Source: Bradyrhizobium genosp. L (GTDB lineage Bacteria > Pseudomonadota > Alphaproteobacteria > Rhizobiales > Xanthobacteraceae). From it: a stretch of DNA of 64,000 bases. The stretch lies in contig NZ_CP061378.1 of the NCBI RefSeq assembly GCF_015624485.1, positions 2,356,001 through 2,420,000 of the forward strand, read 5' to 3'. The notes below the pieces were generated by a model. The model searched no databases. It was not told the origin of the DNA and saw only the letters and a list, made by a program, of their open reading frames with translations. Numbering within the stretch: the first letter of the stretch is position 1; every line of letters starts with the position of its first letter. Below are positions 41,239 through 50,021 of the stretch, in pieces. Position numbers and translations under genes: made by a program.

Positions 41239-42234
41239 CTACGCCGTTTCGTGAAGCCGCTGCTGGTCGACTTCCCAATAGGAGGAGCCGAAGGCCGCGC
41301 GTGGGGAGGATGCCACCCGCGCAGCGCGCGGCGGCGCCGCGGCCGGTGGGTGACGAACGTCGCGCGGTGCCACCTTGAAATGGCGACTGAAGCAGCGCGA
41401 GAAATGCGACACGTTCTTGAAGCCGACTTCGTAGGCGACCTCGGAGACGGTGCGATGGCCTTTCGGATCGGCAACCAGGATTTCGTAGGCGCGTTGCAGC
41501 CGCTTGGTCTGGACGAACTGGCTGACCGTGGTCTCGTTGTCGTTGAACAGGCTGTAGAGGTAACTTAGCGAAATCCGGCTGCTTGCAGCGATCTTCTTCG
41601 GTGACAGCGATTGATCGCCGAGACGGCTCTCGATGAAATCGACGATACGGCGGCGCAGGTGATAGCGCGCATTGCGCACGTCGGTCGCGGCACCCCGGTC
41701 TTCCGACCCGATCGTCAGCGCAATGAAGCTGACGACCTCGGTGGCGAGCGCCTGGGGGTTCGGCGGCGGCGATTCGATGAACAGCTCGGCCACGCTCTGG
41801 ATCATTCCGGCGAGCAGACGGGTCATTTTCTCGTTCGGCTTGAAACGCCGGCTGATGTGGTCCTCGATCGAGACCAGCCGCCCGCGCAATTCGGCGGCCG
41901 GGACCCGCAATATCAGCGAGCGGCCGGTCCTCTCCGAAGTCAACTCGTAGAAGGCGCGTTCGCTGAGCAGGACATATTCGCCCGGCCGGGCGATGCCGGT
42001 GCGGCCGTCCTGGCTGAACGCGACGCAGCCGGTCAGCGGAAATATCAGCATGTAGGATGCATCGTCCGTGCCCGCAGCGTGCTCCCCGTTGCGCGCAAAA
42101 ACCCGGCCTGGTCCGATGACTTCAAGCTCCAGCCGTCCGATCCGGGTTCGCTGATCGGCTCCGGGACCCTCGTCCTCATGATGATCGAGGCCGGCGGGTT
42201 CCTTGCTGAAAGCGAGAGATGTCAGGCGCGCCAT
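41239..42234 (-). CDS. AraC family transcriptional regulator
   Basis: 331 residues from ATG 42234, with GAGGAAGG upstream. N-terminal AraC-type ligand/dimer region of the FeaR-like class (YMLIFPLTGCVAFSQDGRTGIARPGEYVLLSERAFYEL), C-terminal AraC DNA-binding domain (about 205-305): FIESRLGDQSLSPKKIAASSRISLSYLYSLFNDNETTVSQFV and VSEVAYEVGFKNVSHFSRCFSRHFKVAPRDVR. Lies 13 nt after the DeoR gene on the same strand, so they form a regulator pair. Probably an activator for catabolic genes nearby; the effector is unknown. Confidence 0.92.
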   Translation of the reverse strand: MARLTSLAFSKEPAGLDHHEDEGPGADQRTRIGRLELEVIGPGRVFARNGEHAAGTDDASYMLIFPLTGCVAFSQDGRTGIARPGEYVLLSERAFYELTSERTGRSLILRVPAAELRGRLVSIEDHISRRFKPNEKMTRLLAGMIQSVAELFIESPPPNPQALATEVVSFIALTIGSEDRGAATDVRNARYHLRRRIVDFIESRLGDQSLSPKKIAASSRISLSYLYSLFNDNETTVSQFVQTKRLQRAYEILVADPKGHRTVSEVAYEVGFKNVSHFSRCFSRHFKVAPRDVRHPPAAAPPRAARVASSPRAAFGSSYWEVDQQRLHETA

Positions 42235-42247
42235 GGCTTTGCCTTCC

Positions 42248-43114
42248 TCAGGTTGCGGCAACGATCAGCTCCGTTCCGGCTTCACGGAGAGCAGTTGCCA
42301 GGGCCCCTTCCGGTTGTCGGTCGGTAACCAGACGGTCGATATCGGTCCACTGCGCGAACACCGTGAGCGCGCGCTGATCGAACTTGCTATGGTCGGCGAC
42401 AAGGATCGCTTCCGCCGCGCGTTTCACCATGGCGCCGTAGATGGCGCCGGCCTCGTCGTCGGCATCGTTGGCGCCGCGGGCACTGAGGCCGGTCGCGCCC
42501 ACGATGGCGCGATTGGCTTCATAGCTGTTGATGCTGGCGATCGTCTGGGTGCCGAACACATAGCCTTCGGTCGGGTGATAGCGGCCGGGGCAGCACAGCA
42601 CCCGGATCGACGAATTCACCGCCAGCGCCGCCGCGATCGCGTAATCGTGGGTGATGACCGTGATATCGTGCGCACGGGCCGCAAGCCGCCGCGCGACATG
42701 GAAGGTGGTCGCACCGGCCGCAAGCATCAGGACCTCATTCGGCAGCACAAGGTCGGCGATCACGGCTGCGATCGCCTCGCGTTCGGCGATCATGATCGCC
42801 TTGCGGTCGGTGAGGGCGGGCTCCAGCGCGAACGGGCGGGACGCGCCGCCATAGGTGCGGTTGATGAGCTTCTGTTCCTGCAGCTCCATGAGATCGCGGC
42901 GGATGGTCTCGCCGGAGACGCCAAGCACCGCCGCAAGCTCGGAGGCGCGCAGCGTCGGGGCGGCCGTGAGTTGCGAGATGATGTGCTGGTGCCGTTCGAG
43001 CTTCGAGAGGCGGTCGCCATCTGCCTTGCGCGGCCGCCTGTCGGCCGCAAGGGCGTTGCTGGTCTGTAAGCGCTCGCTTGCCATTCGGCTATGTCTCACC
43101 GGCTCCTCGCGCAT
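42248..43114 (-). CDS. DeoR family transcriptional regulator
   Basis: 288 residues from ATG 43114, with TTGAGG just upstream. DeoR helix-turn-helix: RHQHIISQLTAAPTLRASELAAVLGVSGETIRRDLMELQEQKLINRTYGGA (about 41-92). The sugar-isomerase-like effector domain has MLAAGATTFHVARRL, AIVGATGLSARG and AILVADHSKFDQRALTVFAQW. DeoR regulators usually sense a phosphorylated intermediate, which fits a pathway that begins with kinases. Divergent from the aminotransferase-type gene and probably controls the intergenic region between them. Confidence 0.93.
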   Translation of the reverse strand: MREEPVRHSRMASERLQTSNALAADRRPRKADGDRLSKLERHQHIISQLTAAPTLRASELAAVLGVSGETIRRDLMELQEQKLINRTYGGASRPFALEPALTDRKAIMIAEREAIAAVIADLVLPNEVLMLAAGATTFHVARRLAARAHDITVITHDYAIAAALAVNSSIRVLCCPGRYHPTEGYVFGTQTIASINSYEANRAIVGATGLSARGANDADDEAGAIYGAMVKRAAEAILVADHSKFDQRALTVFAQWTDIDRLVTDRQPEGALATALREAGTELIVAAT

Positions 43115-43401
43115 CGTTCCTCAAGAAGAGTTGTGAGTCCACACTAATTATGTGGCACATCCCCCATTTCTTGTGCGTGCGATTGCCTGCTGAAGCAGCG
43201 CCGATTTATTAAGCAACTGAAATCGCTGTAATATTATCGTGGAAGGCGTCGCATGCCTGACGCTCCGATGTCTCTTGCCTGCAATCTGCTTTTTGATTGT
43301 GGGGACTCGCACATCATTCCAAGCTGGCCACAGGAGCCGCAGCGGCACCATCGCTGCAGTGACTGCATTGGCTTGCCGGTGCGGGCCAGGAGAGACGAGC
43401 G
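43115..43401. promoter_or_regulatory. Divergent DeoR/PLP-enzyme control region
   Basis: 287 bp without a gene. CCACA-CTAATTA-TGTGG (43139-43155) is a perfect 5-bp dyad 25 nt upstream of the DeoR start, placed for autoregulation. The AT-rich stretch 43203-43240 contains TAATAT (43229-43234), a possible -10 for the rightward genes with a weak -35 (TTTATT, 43205-43210). That start would leave a leader of about 160 nt before GTG 43402. Confidence 0.5.
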
Positions 43402-44748
43402 GTGGGGAGCGAGAAAGACATTCTGGCGCTGAACGCCTTCGATCGGAGCTCGGTGTCGTCGGTGGACGCGGAGCTCGGCGAGGCGGTGCGGCGACGTCTG
43501 CGCTCCTTTGGCAGCGCCTCGGTGCTGTTCTATCGCGAGCCGATCCGAATGGAGCGGGCTGAAGGCGTCTACATGTTCGACGTCGAGGGCCGGCGCTATC
43601 TTGATCTTTATAACAACGTCCCGTCGGTCGGGCATTCGCATCCGCATGTCGTCGAGGCGATCCGTCGCCAGGCCTGCGCGCTCAATACCCATACGCGCTA
43701 TCTCAATGACGTCGTCGATTCCTATGCGGAGCGGCTGCTGGCGACATTTCCGCCTGAGGTCGAGCATCTGGTATTGACCTGCACCGGCAGCGAGGCCAAC
43801 GACCTCGCGCTGCGGATCGCCAAGACGGCGACCGGCCAAAGTGGCTTCGTTGTCACGGAAACGGCCTATCACGGCAACACCGCCGCCGTGACCGACGTGT
43901 CGCCCTCCGCGCGCCCTGGCCAGCCATTGCCGCCGCATGTCCGTGCGGTCGCCGCGCCGGACCGGCTGCGCAGTCCCGACCGCGATCCTGGCGAGCGCTT
44001 CGCCGACGATGTGGCCGCGGCGATCGCCGATCTGGAGCAAAGCGGCGCAGGCTTCGCCGCGCTGCTGGTCGACACGATCTTTTCGAGCGACGGCGTCTAT
44101 GCCGATCCGGCCGGCTTCCTCGGGCCGACGGTCAAGCTGGTCCATGAACGCCACGGTTTGTTCATTGCCGACGAGGTGCAGCCCGGCTTCGGGCGAACCG
44201 GAGCCGCGATGTGGGGCTTCGCGCGCCACGGCGTCGTCCCCGATATCGTGACCATGGGCAAGCCGATGGGCAACGGCTTTCCGATGGGCGGCGTCGCCAT
44301 GCGTGCGCCGCTGCTCGACATGTTCACGGAGGACGTGAAGTATTTCAACACGTTCGGCGGCAATCCGGTGGCTGCGGCCGCCGGCCATGCCGTGCTCGAC
44401 GTGATCGAGGACGAGGGCTTGATCGAGAATGCGCGTGAGGTCGGTCGTTACCTGACGGACGGATTGCGCGAGCTTGGGCATCGTCACATGGAAATCGGTG
44501 AGGTTCGCGGTGCCGGCCTGTTCATCGGGCTCGAGCTCGTCCACGATCGCGACGGCAAGGAGCCCGCGCCGAAGTTTGCGAGCTACCTGATCAACCGGCT
44601 GCGTCAACGCGGTTTCCTGATCGGTGCCGCCGGGCCGTTTGGCAGCACGCTCAAGATTCGTCCGCCCTTGTGTTTCGGCAAGGAGCACGCGAACATGTTT
44701 CTCGCCGCCTGCGAGGAGGAGCTGCGCGATATTCTCGCGCCGTACTGA
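43402..44748 (+). CDS. Class III PLP enzyme, AGXT2/ethanolamine-phosphate phospho-lyase-like
   Basis: 448 residues from GTG 43402 with AGGAGAGA upstream. The sequence follows the AGXT2/ETNPPL subfamily along its whole length: LDLYNNVPSVGHSHPHVVEA, ALNTHTRYLND, CTGSEANDLALRIAK, TAYHGNT, ADEVQPGFGRTG, Schiff-base Lys in IVTMGKPMGNGFPMG, YFNTFGGNPVAAAAG and the C-terminal LKIRPPLCFGKEHA. Known members are alanine-glyoxylate/beta-amino acid aminotransferases and phospho-lyases that convert phosphoethanolamine-type substrates to aldehyde, ammonia and phosphate. The adjacent kinases, DeoR gene and aldehyde enzymes favour a phospho-lyase, but a plain aminotransferase is not excluded. Confidence 0.88.
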   Translation: MGSEKDILALNAFDRSSVSSVDAELGEAVRRRLRSFGSASVLFYREPIRMERAEGVYMFDVEGRRYLDLYNNVPSVGHSHPHVVEAIRRQACALNTHTRYLNDVVDSYAERLLATFPPEVEHLVLTCTGSEANDLALRIAKTATGQSGFVVTETAYHGNTAAVTDVSPSARPGQPLPPHVRAVAAPDRLRSPDRDPGERFADDVAAAIADLEQSGAGFAALLVDTIFSSDGVYADPAGFLGPTVKLVHERHGLFIADEVQPGFGRTGAAMWGFARHGVVPDIVTMGKPMGNGFPMGGVAMRAPLLDMFTEDVKYFNTFGGNPVAAAAGHAVLDVIEDEGLIENAREVGRYLTDGLRELGHRHMEIGEVRGAGLFIGLELVHDRDGKEPAPKFASYLINRLRQRGFLIGAAGPFGSTLKIRPPLCFGKEHANMFLAACEEELRDILAPY

Positions 44749-44795
44749 CGCATGGCTCCATCCACGACGCTTGTGAACACCGAGATTTGCAATCC

Positions 44796-46163
44796 ATGAA
44801 CGCCAGAAGCGTAAGAACCGCTGCCGACGCCAAAGCGCTGGTCGAGCAGCGCGGTCTGTCCCACGTCAAGCTCGGCGTCGTCGATCTCGACGGCGTCATC
44901 CGGGGAAAATATCTCGCGCGTGACAAATTCTTCGGTGCGCTGGAGAACGGGTTCGCCTTTTGCGACATCATCTTCGGCTGGGATTCCAACGACCAGATGT
45001 ACGACGCCAGCACATTCACCGGCTGGCACACGGCCTTTCCCGACGCGACCGCCCGGGTCGATCCAGCGACCTGCCGCGATCTGCCGATGGAAGACGACAT
45101 GCTGTTCTTCCTCGGTGAGTTCGAGGGCGAGGCGGCCAAACTGTGTCCGCGCCGGCTGCTTGGCCGTGTCATCGAACGGTCACAAAGCATGGGGTTTTCG
45201 CCGTCGGTCGCGGCGGAATTCGAGTTCTTCGCGTTCGACGAAACCCCGCACAGCGTGCGCGAAAAGGGTTTTCGCGGCATGAAGAATCTCACGCCGGGCT
45301 GGTTCGGCTATTCCATGCTGCGCGCCTCGGTGGAGTCGGATTTCCATCGCTCGCTGCTGAAGCTTTGCGACGACATGGACATGCCGATCGAGGGCCTGCA
45401 CACCGAGACCGGGCCCGGCGTCCTGGAAGCGGCGATCCAGTATTGCGATGCGCTCGGCGCCGCCGACCGCGCCGTGCTGTTCAAGACCTTCTCCAAGGTC
45501 TGGGCCGAGCGCCAGGGCAAGATGCTCACCTTCATGGCCAAATGGTCGAACGCCTATCCCGGACAATCTGGGCATCTGCATCTGTCGTTGCGCGACCGCG
45601 ACGGCAAGCCGGTGTTTCACGAAGCCGGGCGTCCCGGCAACATGTCCGACATCATGCGATGGTTCGTCGGCGGCCAGCAGGCGCTGCTGCCGGAACTGCT
45701 CGCCATGGTCGCCTCAACCGTGAACAGCTATTCGCGCCTAGTGCCGGGCTTCTGGGCGCCGACCGATGCCACCTGGGGCATCGAAAACCGCACCTGCGCG
45801 CTCCGGGTGATTCCGGGCAAGCCGTCGAGCCAGCGCGTCGAGTACCGGGTCGCAGCCGCGGACATCAATCCGTATCTCGCGATCTCGGCCGCGCTCGGAT
45901 CCGGCCTTTGGGGCATCGAGCACAAGATCGAGCCGAGCGCGCCGATCACGGGCAATGCCTATGAAGGCAAGCATCCGCCCGAGCGGGCATTTCCCCGCAC
46001 GCTGTCCGAGGCTGCTGCGCGGTTGACCGCTTCGCAAGCGGCGCGCAGCCTGTTCGGGGACGTCTTCGTCGATCACTACGCCATGACCCGGGAGTGGGAA
46101 GAGCGCGAGTTCCGCAAGACGATCACCGACTGGGAGCTCGCGCGCTACTTCGAGATCATCTGA
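44796..46163 (+). CDS. Glutamine synthetase-like gamma-glutamyl ligase (PuuA/GlnT type)
   Basis: 455 residues from ATG 44796; the frame is open upstream over the end of the PLP gene, but this start gives the normal N terminus (ALVEQRGLSHVKLGVVDLDGVIRGK). GS-fold catalytic region: AAEFEFFAFDE, GLHTETGPGVLEAAIQYCDA, GQSGHLHLSLRDRDGKPVF and WGIENRTCALRVI. The length and motifs match the amine/glycine-accepting branch rather than assimilatory GlnA. Such enzymes ligate glutamate to an amine or amino alcohol, as in putrescine and isopropylamine/ethanolamine degradation. Third piece of the catabolic set after the PLP enzyme (47 nt gap). Confidence 0.9.
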   Translation: MNARSVRTAADAKALVEQRGLSHVKLGVVDLDGVIRGKYLARDKFFGALENGFAFCDIIFGWDSNDQMYDASTFTGWHTAFPDATARVDPATCRDLPMEDDMLFFLGEFEGEAAKLCPRRLLGRVIERSQSMGFSPSVAAEFEFFAFDETPHSVREKGFRGMKNLTPGWFGYSMLRASVESDFHRSLLKLCDDMDMPIEGLHTETGPGVLEAAIQYCDALGAADRAVLFKTFSKVWAERQGKMLTFMAKWSNAYPGQSGHLHLSLRDRDGKPVFHEAGRPGNMSDIMRWFVGGQQALLPELLAMVASTVNSYSRLVPGFWAPTDATWGIENRTCALRVIPGKPSSQRVEYRVAAADINPYLAISAALGSGLWGIEHKIEPSAPITGNAYEGKHPPERAFPRTLSEAAARLTASQAARSLFGDVFVDHYAMTREWEEREFRKTITDWELARYFEII

Positions 46164-46199
46164 AACGGCTCTTTCTCCTCCCACCATGAGTGACGTCAC

Positions 46200-47585
46200 G
46201 TGAACGACATCGTCTGTATTTCGCCGGTCGACGGCAGCGAGCTTGCCCGTCGGCCTATCGCCACCGCCACGGAGATCGCGGCCGCGCTTGCCGAGGCGCG
46301 GCACGCGCAACAGCAATGGTCGCGGGTTCCGCTCGCCGAGCGCAAGGCCAAGATGCTGGCCTTCCTCGACGTGATGCGCGCGCAGAACGATGCGGTCGTT
46401 CCGGAGCTTGCGATGCAGATGGGGCGGCCCGTGCGCTATGGCGGCGAGTTTCGCAGCCTGGAGGAGCGCGTCCGCGGGCTGGTCGAGCTCAGCGACGAGG
46501 CGCTGGCGCCGATCGTGCCGGCGCCGCGGACCGGCTTCCGGCGCATGATCAAGCGCGTGCCCGCCGGCATCGTGCTGGTGATCGCGCCGTGGAACTATCC
46601 CTATCTCACCGCGATCAACGCCGTCGTTCCGGCGCTGCTGGCCGGCAATGCCGTGATCCTGAAGCACGCGGCGCAGACCCTGCTCGTCGGTGAACGCTTC
46701 CAAGCGGCGATGGACCAGGTCGGCCTGCCGAAGGGCTTGTTCAGGACATTGACGCTCGATCATGCCGCAACCGAGGCGCTGCTCTCGTCGCGCTCGGTCG
46801 ACCATGTCAACTTCACGGGCTCGGTCGCCGGCGGACGCGCCGTCGAACGCGCGGCAGCCGGCACGTTCATCACGCTCGGGCTGGAGCTCGGCGGCAAGGA
46901 CCCCGCCTATGTGCGGCCGGACGCCGACTTCGACTACGCGGTCGAGCAGCTCGTGGATGGCGCCTTCTTCAATTCCGGCCAATGCTGCTGCGGCATCGAG
47001 CGCATCTACGTGCATGAGCAGATCTACGATCGTTTCGTCGACGCGTTTGCCGACTTCACCTCGCGCTACCAACTGGGCAATCCGCTGTCGCCGGACACCA
47101 CGCTCGGCCCGATGGCCGCGACGCGCTTTGCCGACACGGTCCGCAGCCATGTCGCGGAAGCTGTGGCCAAGAGCGCGCGGCCGCTGATCGACCCAAAACG
47201 ATTTCCCGCCGACAGAACCGGATCGGCGTATCTGATGCCGCAGGTCCTGGTTGACGTCGATCATTCCATGCGGGTGATGATGGAAGAAAGCTTTGGGCCC
47301 GTGGTCGGCCTGATGAAGGTCGCCTCCGATCAGGAGGCCGTCGCGTTGATGAACGACAGCCCCTATGGGCTCACCGCCTCGGTCTGGACCGAGGATGCCG
47401 CAGCTGCCGAACGTATCGGCGACGGCGTCGCGACCGGCACCGTATTCATGAACCGCTGCGACTATGTCGATCCTTCGCTTGCCTGGACCGGTGTCAAGGA
47501 CACCGGGCGTGGCGCGAGCATGTCGCGCCTCGGATTCGAGGCGATGACCCGACCAAAATCCTTCCACCTTCGCATCGAGCATTGA
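46200..47585 (+). CDS. NAD(P)-dependent aldehyde dehydrogenase
   Basis: 461 residues from GTG 46200. ALDH catalytic parts: PAGIVLVIAPWNYPYL, NFTGSVAGGRAVERAAA, Glu in LGLELGGKDPAYV and nucleophile Cys in FFNSGQCCCGIERIYVHE. This is the succinate-semialdehyde/aminoaldehyde-type short ALDH. The GTG overlaps the stop of a 5-codon mini-ORF (ATG 46186 to TGA 46203), so initiation may be coupled to it. Natural role: oxidising the aldehyde from the PLP enzyme or its gamma-glutamyl derivative. Confidence 0.93.
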   Translation: MNDIVCISPVDGSELARRPIATATEIAAALAEARHAQQQWSRVPLAERKAKMLAFLDVMRAQNDAVVPELAMQMGRPVRYGGEFRSLEERVRGLVELSDEALAPIVPAPRTGFRRMIKRVPAGIVLVIAPWNYPYLTAINAVVPALLAGNAVILKHAAQTLLVGERFQAAMDQVGLPKGLFRTLTLDHAATEALLSSRSVDHVNFTGSVAGGRAVERAAAGTFITLGLELGGKDPAYVRPDADFDYAVEQLVDGAFFNSGQCCCGIERIYVHEQIYDRFVDAFADFTSRYQLGNPLSPDTTLGPMAATRFADTVRSHVAEAVAKSARPLIDPKRFPADRTGSAYLMPQVLVDVDHSMRVMMEESFGPVVGLMKVASDQEAVALMNDSPYGLTASVWTEDAAAAERIGDGVATGTVFMNRCDYVDPSLAWTGVKDTGRGASMSRLGFEAMTRPKSFHLRIEH

Positions 47586-47594
47586 GAGCACGAC

Positions 47595-48767
47595 ATGGAC
47601 GTTCAGATCACCGGCAGCTGGAACTTTCCAACCCGCATCATCGCCGGTCCCGGCCGCATCGCCGAGCTCGCCGCCGCCTGCAAGACCTACGGCCTCACCA
47701 AGCCGTTGCTGGTGACAGACCACGGTCTGGCAAAGACCGATCTCATTGCCGGCATCGTCGAGCGGGTTCGCACGGCGGGAATTCCGGTCGGCGTCTTCTC
47801 CGACGTCAAGACCAATCCGACCGAGGCCAACCTGCTGGCAGGTGTGCAAGCGTTCAAGTCCGGCGGCCATGACGGCGTGATCGCGGTCGGCGGAGGCTCG
47901 GCGCTCGACGTCGGCAAATGCGTGGCGTTCATGGCGCCGCAATCGCGGCCGGTGTGGGATTTCGAGGATGTCGGCGACTGGTGGACGCGCGCCAACACCG
48001 ACGGCATCGCACCGATCGTCGCGGTTCCGACCACGGCCGGCACGGGATCGGAGGTCGGCCGCGCCGGCGTGATCACGCGCGAGGATACCCATGAGAAGAA
48101 GATCATCTTCCATCCGCTGATGATGCCGAAAATCGCGATCGAGGATCCCGAGCTCGCGGTCGGCCTTCCGCCATTCCTGACGATGGCGACCGGGATGGAC
48201 GCGCTGTCGCATTGTTTCGAGGCCTATTGCGTCAAGGCGTTTCATCCGCTCGCCGACGGCATTGCGCTCGAGGGGATCAAGATCGTCGACAGCTATCTGC
48301 CGCGGGCGGTCGAGAACGGCCGTGATCTCGAAGCGCGCGCCTACATGTTCGCGGCAGCCTCGATGGGCGCGACCGCTTTCCAGAAGGGATTGGGTGCGAT
48401 CCATTCGGTATCCCACCCGGTCGGCGCGCGATACGACACCCATCACGGGCTGACCAACGGTGTCGTGTTTCCCTATGTGCTGGTCTGCAACAGGAGCGCG
48501 ATCGCCGACAAGATTCCGCACATCGCGCGCGCGCTGAACCTGCCGAAGCACGACTTCGATGCCGTGCTGTCCTGGATACTCGCGTTGCGCAAGAAGCTCG
48601 GCGTGCCGCACACGCTGGCGGAGCTCGGCGTCAAGGAAACCGACGTCAAGACGATCGCGGCGGACGCCGTGAAGGATCCGACCGCGGGCGCCAATCCGCG
48701 GCAGCTGACCGAAGCGGAATTCGAGACGCTGACGCTTGCGGCCATTCGCGGCGATCTCGGAACCTGA
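47595..48767 (+). CDS. Iron-containing (group III) alcohol dehydrogenase
   Basis: 390 residues, 9 nt after the ALDH gene. NAD-binding GGGSALDVGKCVAFMA, PTTAGTGSEVGRAGVIT, and metal ligands in GMDALSHCFEAYCVKAFHPLADG and HSVSHPVGARYDTHHGLTNGVVFPYVL. Interconverts an alcohol and an aldehyde with NAD(P). With the ALDH it forms a two-step alcohol-aldehyde-acid module, or it disposes of excess aldehyde by reduction. Confidence 0.94.
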   Translation: MDVQITGSWNFPTRIIAGPGRIAELAAACKTYGLTKPLLVTDHGLAKTDLIAGIVERVRTAGIPVGVFSDVKTNPTEANLLAGVQAFKSGGHDGVIAVGGGSALDVGKCVAFMAPQSRPVWDFEDVGDWWTRANTDGIAPIVAVPTTAGTGSEVGRAGVITREDTHEKKIIFHPLMMPKIAIEDPELAVGLPPFLTMATGMDALSHCFEAYCVKAFHPLADGIALEGIKIVDSYLPRAVENGRDLEARAYMFAAASMGATAFQKGLGAIHSVSHPVGARYDTHHGLTNGVVFPYVLVCNRSAIADKIPHIARALNLPKHDFDAVLSWILALRKKLGVPHTLAELGVKETDVKTIAADAVKDPTAGANPRQLTEAEFETLTLAAIRGDLGT

Positions 48768-48792
48768 TGGTGTTGCAGCTACGGGAGCGGCC

Positions 48793-50019
48793 ATGAGCGC
48801 GTTGTCCGAGTTGATCGCGCGCTTCGCGGCCATCGGCGCGACGGATGACGGGGGGGTCTGCCGCCTTGCCGCGACCTCGACCGACAAGGCCGCGCGGGAT
48901 CTTTTCCAGCAGGAAATCCGCCAGCGCGGCCTCGATGTCCGGATCGACGCCGTTGGCAACATGTTTGGCGTCGCCAACCTCGCGTCCGCCTCGGATGAGA
49001 TCGTGATTGCGGGCTCGCACCTGGATTCCCAACCCACGGGCGGTCGTTACGACGGCGTCTACGGCGTGCTGGCGGGGCTGCTTGCGGTCGAGGCGGTCAG
49101 GCAGCGCTGTCTCGCCGAACCCGGCGCCGCGCGCCGAAACCTGGCGGTCGCGAACTGGACCAACGAGGAAGGCGCCCGATTCCAGCCAAGCCTGACCGGC
49201 AGCTCGGTCTTCGCGGGCGCTCTGGGTCTCGATGAGGCTCTTGCCTGTCGGGACGGTGACGGAATCTCCCTGGGCGATGCTTTGGCCACGATCGGCTATC
49301 GCGGCACCACGCCGCTCGCGTATCGCCCGGTGCGCTATGTCGAGCTGCATGTGGAGCAGGGCGATCGCCTGGAACAGGCGGCGGCCGACATCGCGGCGGT
49401 CGCGGGAGCCTGGATGACGCGAAAGATATCGGTCGTGTTCGAGGGCGATTATTCGCACACCGGCCCGATGCCGATGGCGCTCCGCCGCGACGCGTTGCGC
49501 GCCGCAGCGCGCGCGATCGAGGCACTCTACGAGGAAGTGGCGCGTGAGGGCGCTGGCGCGCATGCGTCGGCCGCGCGCATCAGCGTCTATCCGAACTCGC
49601 CGAATGTGGTCGCGGGGCGAGCCCAGGTGTGGTTCGAGATCCGGCACGAGGATGAGGCCGTGGTGCTTGCGATCAGCGACCGTTTTCTCGAGCGGATCAC
49701 GCGCGACGCCCGCGAGCTCGGAGTGGACGTCAAGATCGCGGCCGACGAGAGAAGGGTAGGGGTCTCGCTTGACCCGGCTGGCGTCGAGCTTGCGCGCGCC
49801 GTTGCCGGCGAGCTCGGCTTCAAGGCGATGACACTCAAGACCATCACGGGGCACGATGCCCTGGCGATCCAGAAGCGGATTCCGGCCTCGCTGATCTTTG
49901 TGCCCAGCGTAGGCGGGCTCAGCCACAACCCCCATGAATTCACATCGGAAAGAGACCTTGAGAACGGCTATGCCGTCCTCACCGAGATGCTCTGGCGCAT
50001 GGTCATCGCGAAGGCCTGA
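48793..50019 (+). CDS. M20-family amidohydrolase (N-carbamoyl-amino acid / allantoate type)
   Basis: 408 residues from ATG 48793, with GGGAGCGG upstream. Two-metal M20 hydrolase of the HyuC/AllC/beta-ureidopropionase group: SHLDSQPTGGRYDGVYGVLAGL, TNEEGARFQPSLTGSSVFAG, LHVEQGDRLEQ, GDYSHTGPMPMALRRDAL and FVPSVGGLSHNPHEFT. Substrates include N-carbamoyl amino acids, ureidopropionate, allantoate and gamma-glutamyl-like amides. It closes the rightward catabolic unit and ends 2 nt from the convergent antiterminator gene. Confidence 0.92.
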   Translation: MSALSELIARFAAIGATDDGGVCRLAATSTDKAARDLFQQEIRQRGLDVRIDAVGNMFGVANLASASDEIVIAGSHLDSQPTGGRYDGVYGVLAGLLAVEAVRQRCLAEPGAARRNLAVANWTNEEGARFQPSLTGSSVFAGALGLDEALACRDGDGISLGDALATIGYRGTTPLAYRPVRYVELHVEQGDRLEQAAADIAAVAGAWMTRKISVVFEGDYSHTGPMPMALRRDALRAAARAIEALYEEVAREGAGAHASAARISVYPNSPNVVAGRAQVWFEIRHEDEAVVLAISDRFLERITRDARELGVDVKIAADERRVGVSLDPAGVELARAVAGELGFKAMTLKTITGHDALAIQKRIPASLIFVPSVGGLSHNPHEFTSERDLENGYAVLTEMLWRMVIAKA

Positions 50020-50021
50020 CG

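Noticed and set aside
41159..41278. Forty-residue extension of the phosphatase
   Set aside because: Pro/Arg-rich with no similarity to the family; only a three-residue extension to TTG 41167 remains plausible.
45738..49037. Open frame of 1,099 codons on the minus strand
   Set aside because: It runs antisense to four well-supported genes (ligase, ALDH, ADH, M20). Its Arg/Gly/His-rich composition shows no domain. Long antisense frames are common in GC-rich DNA.
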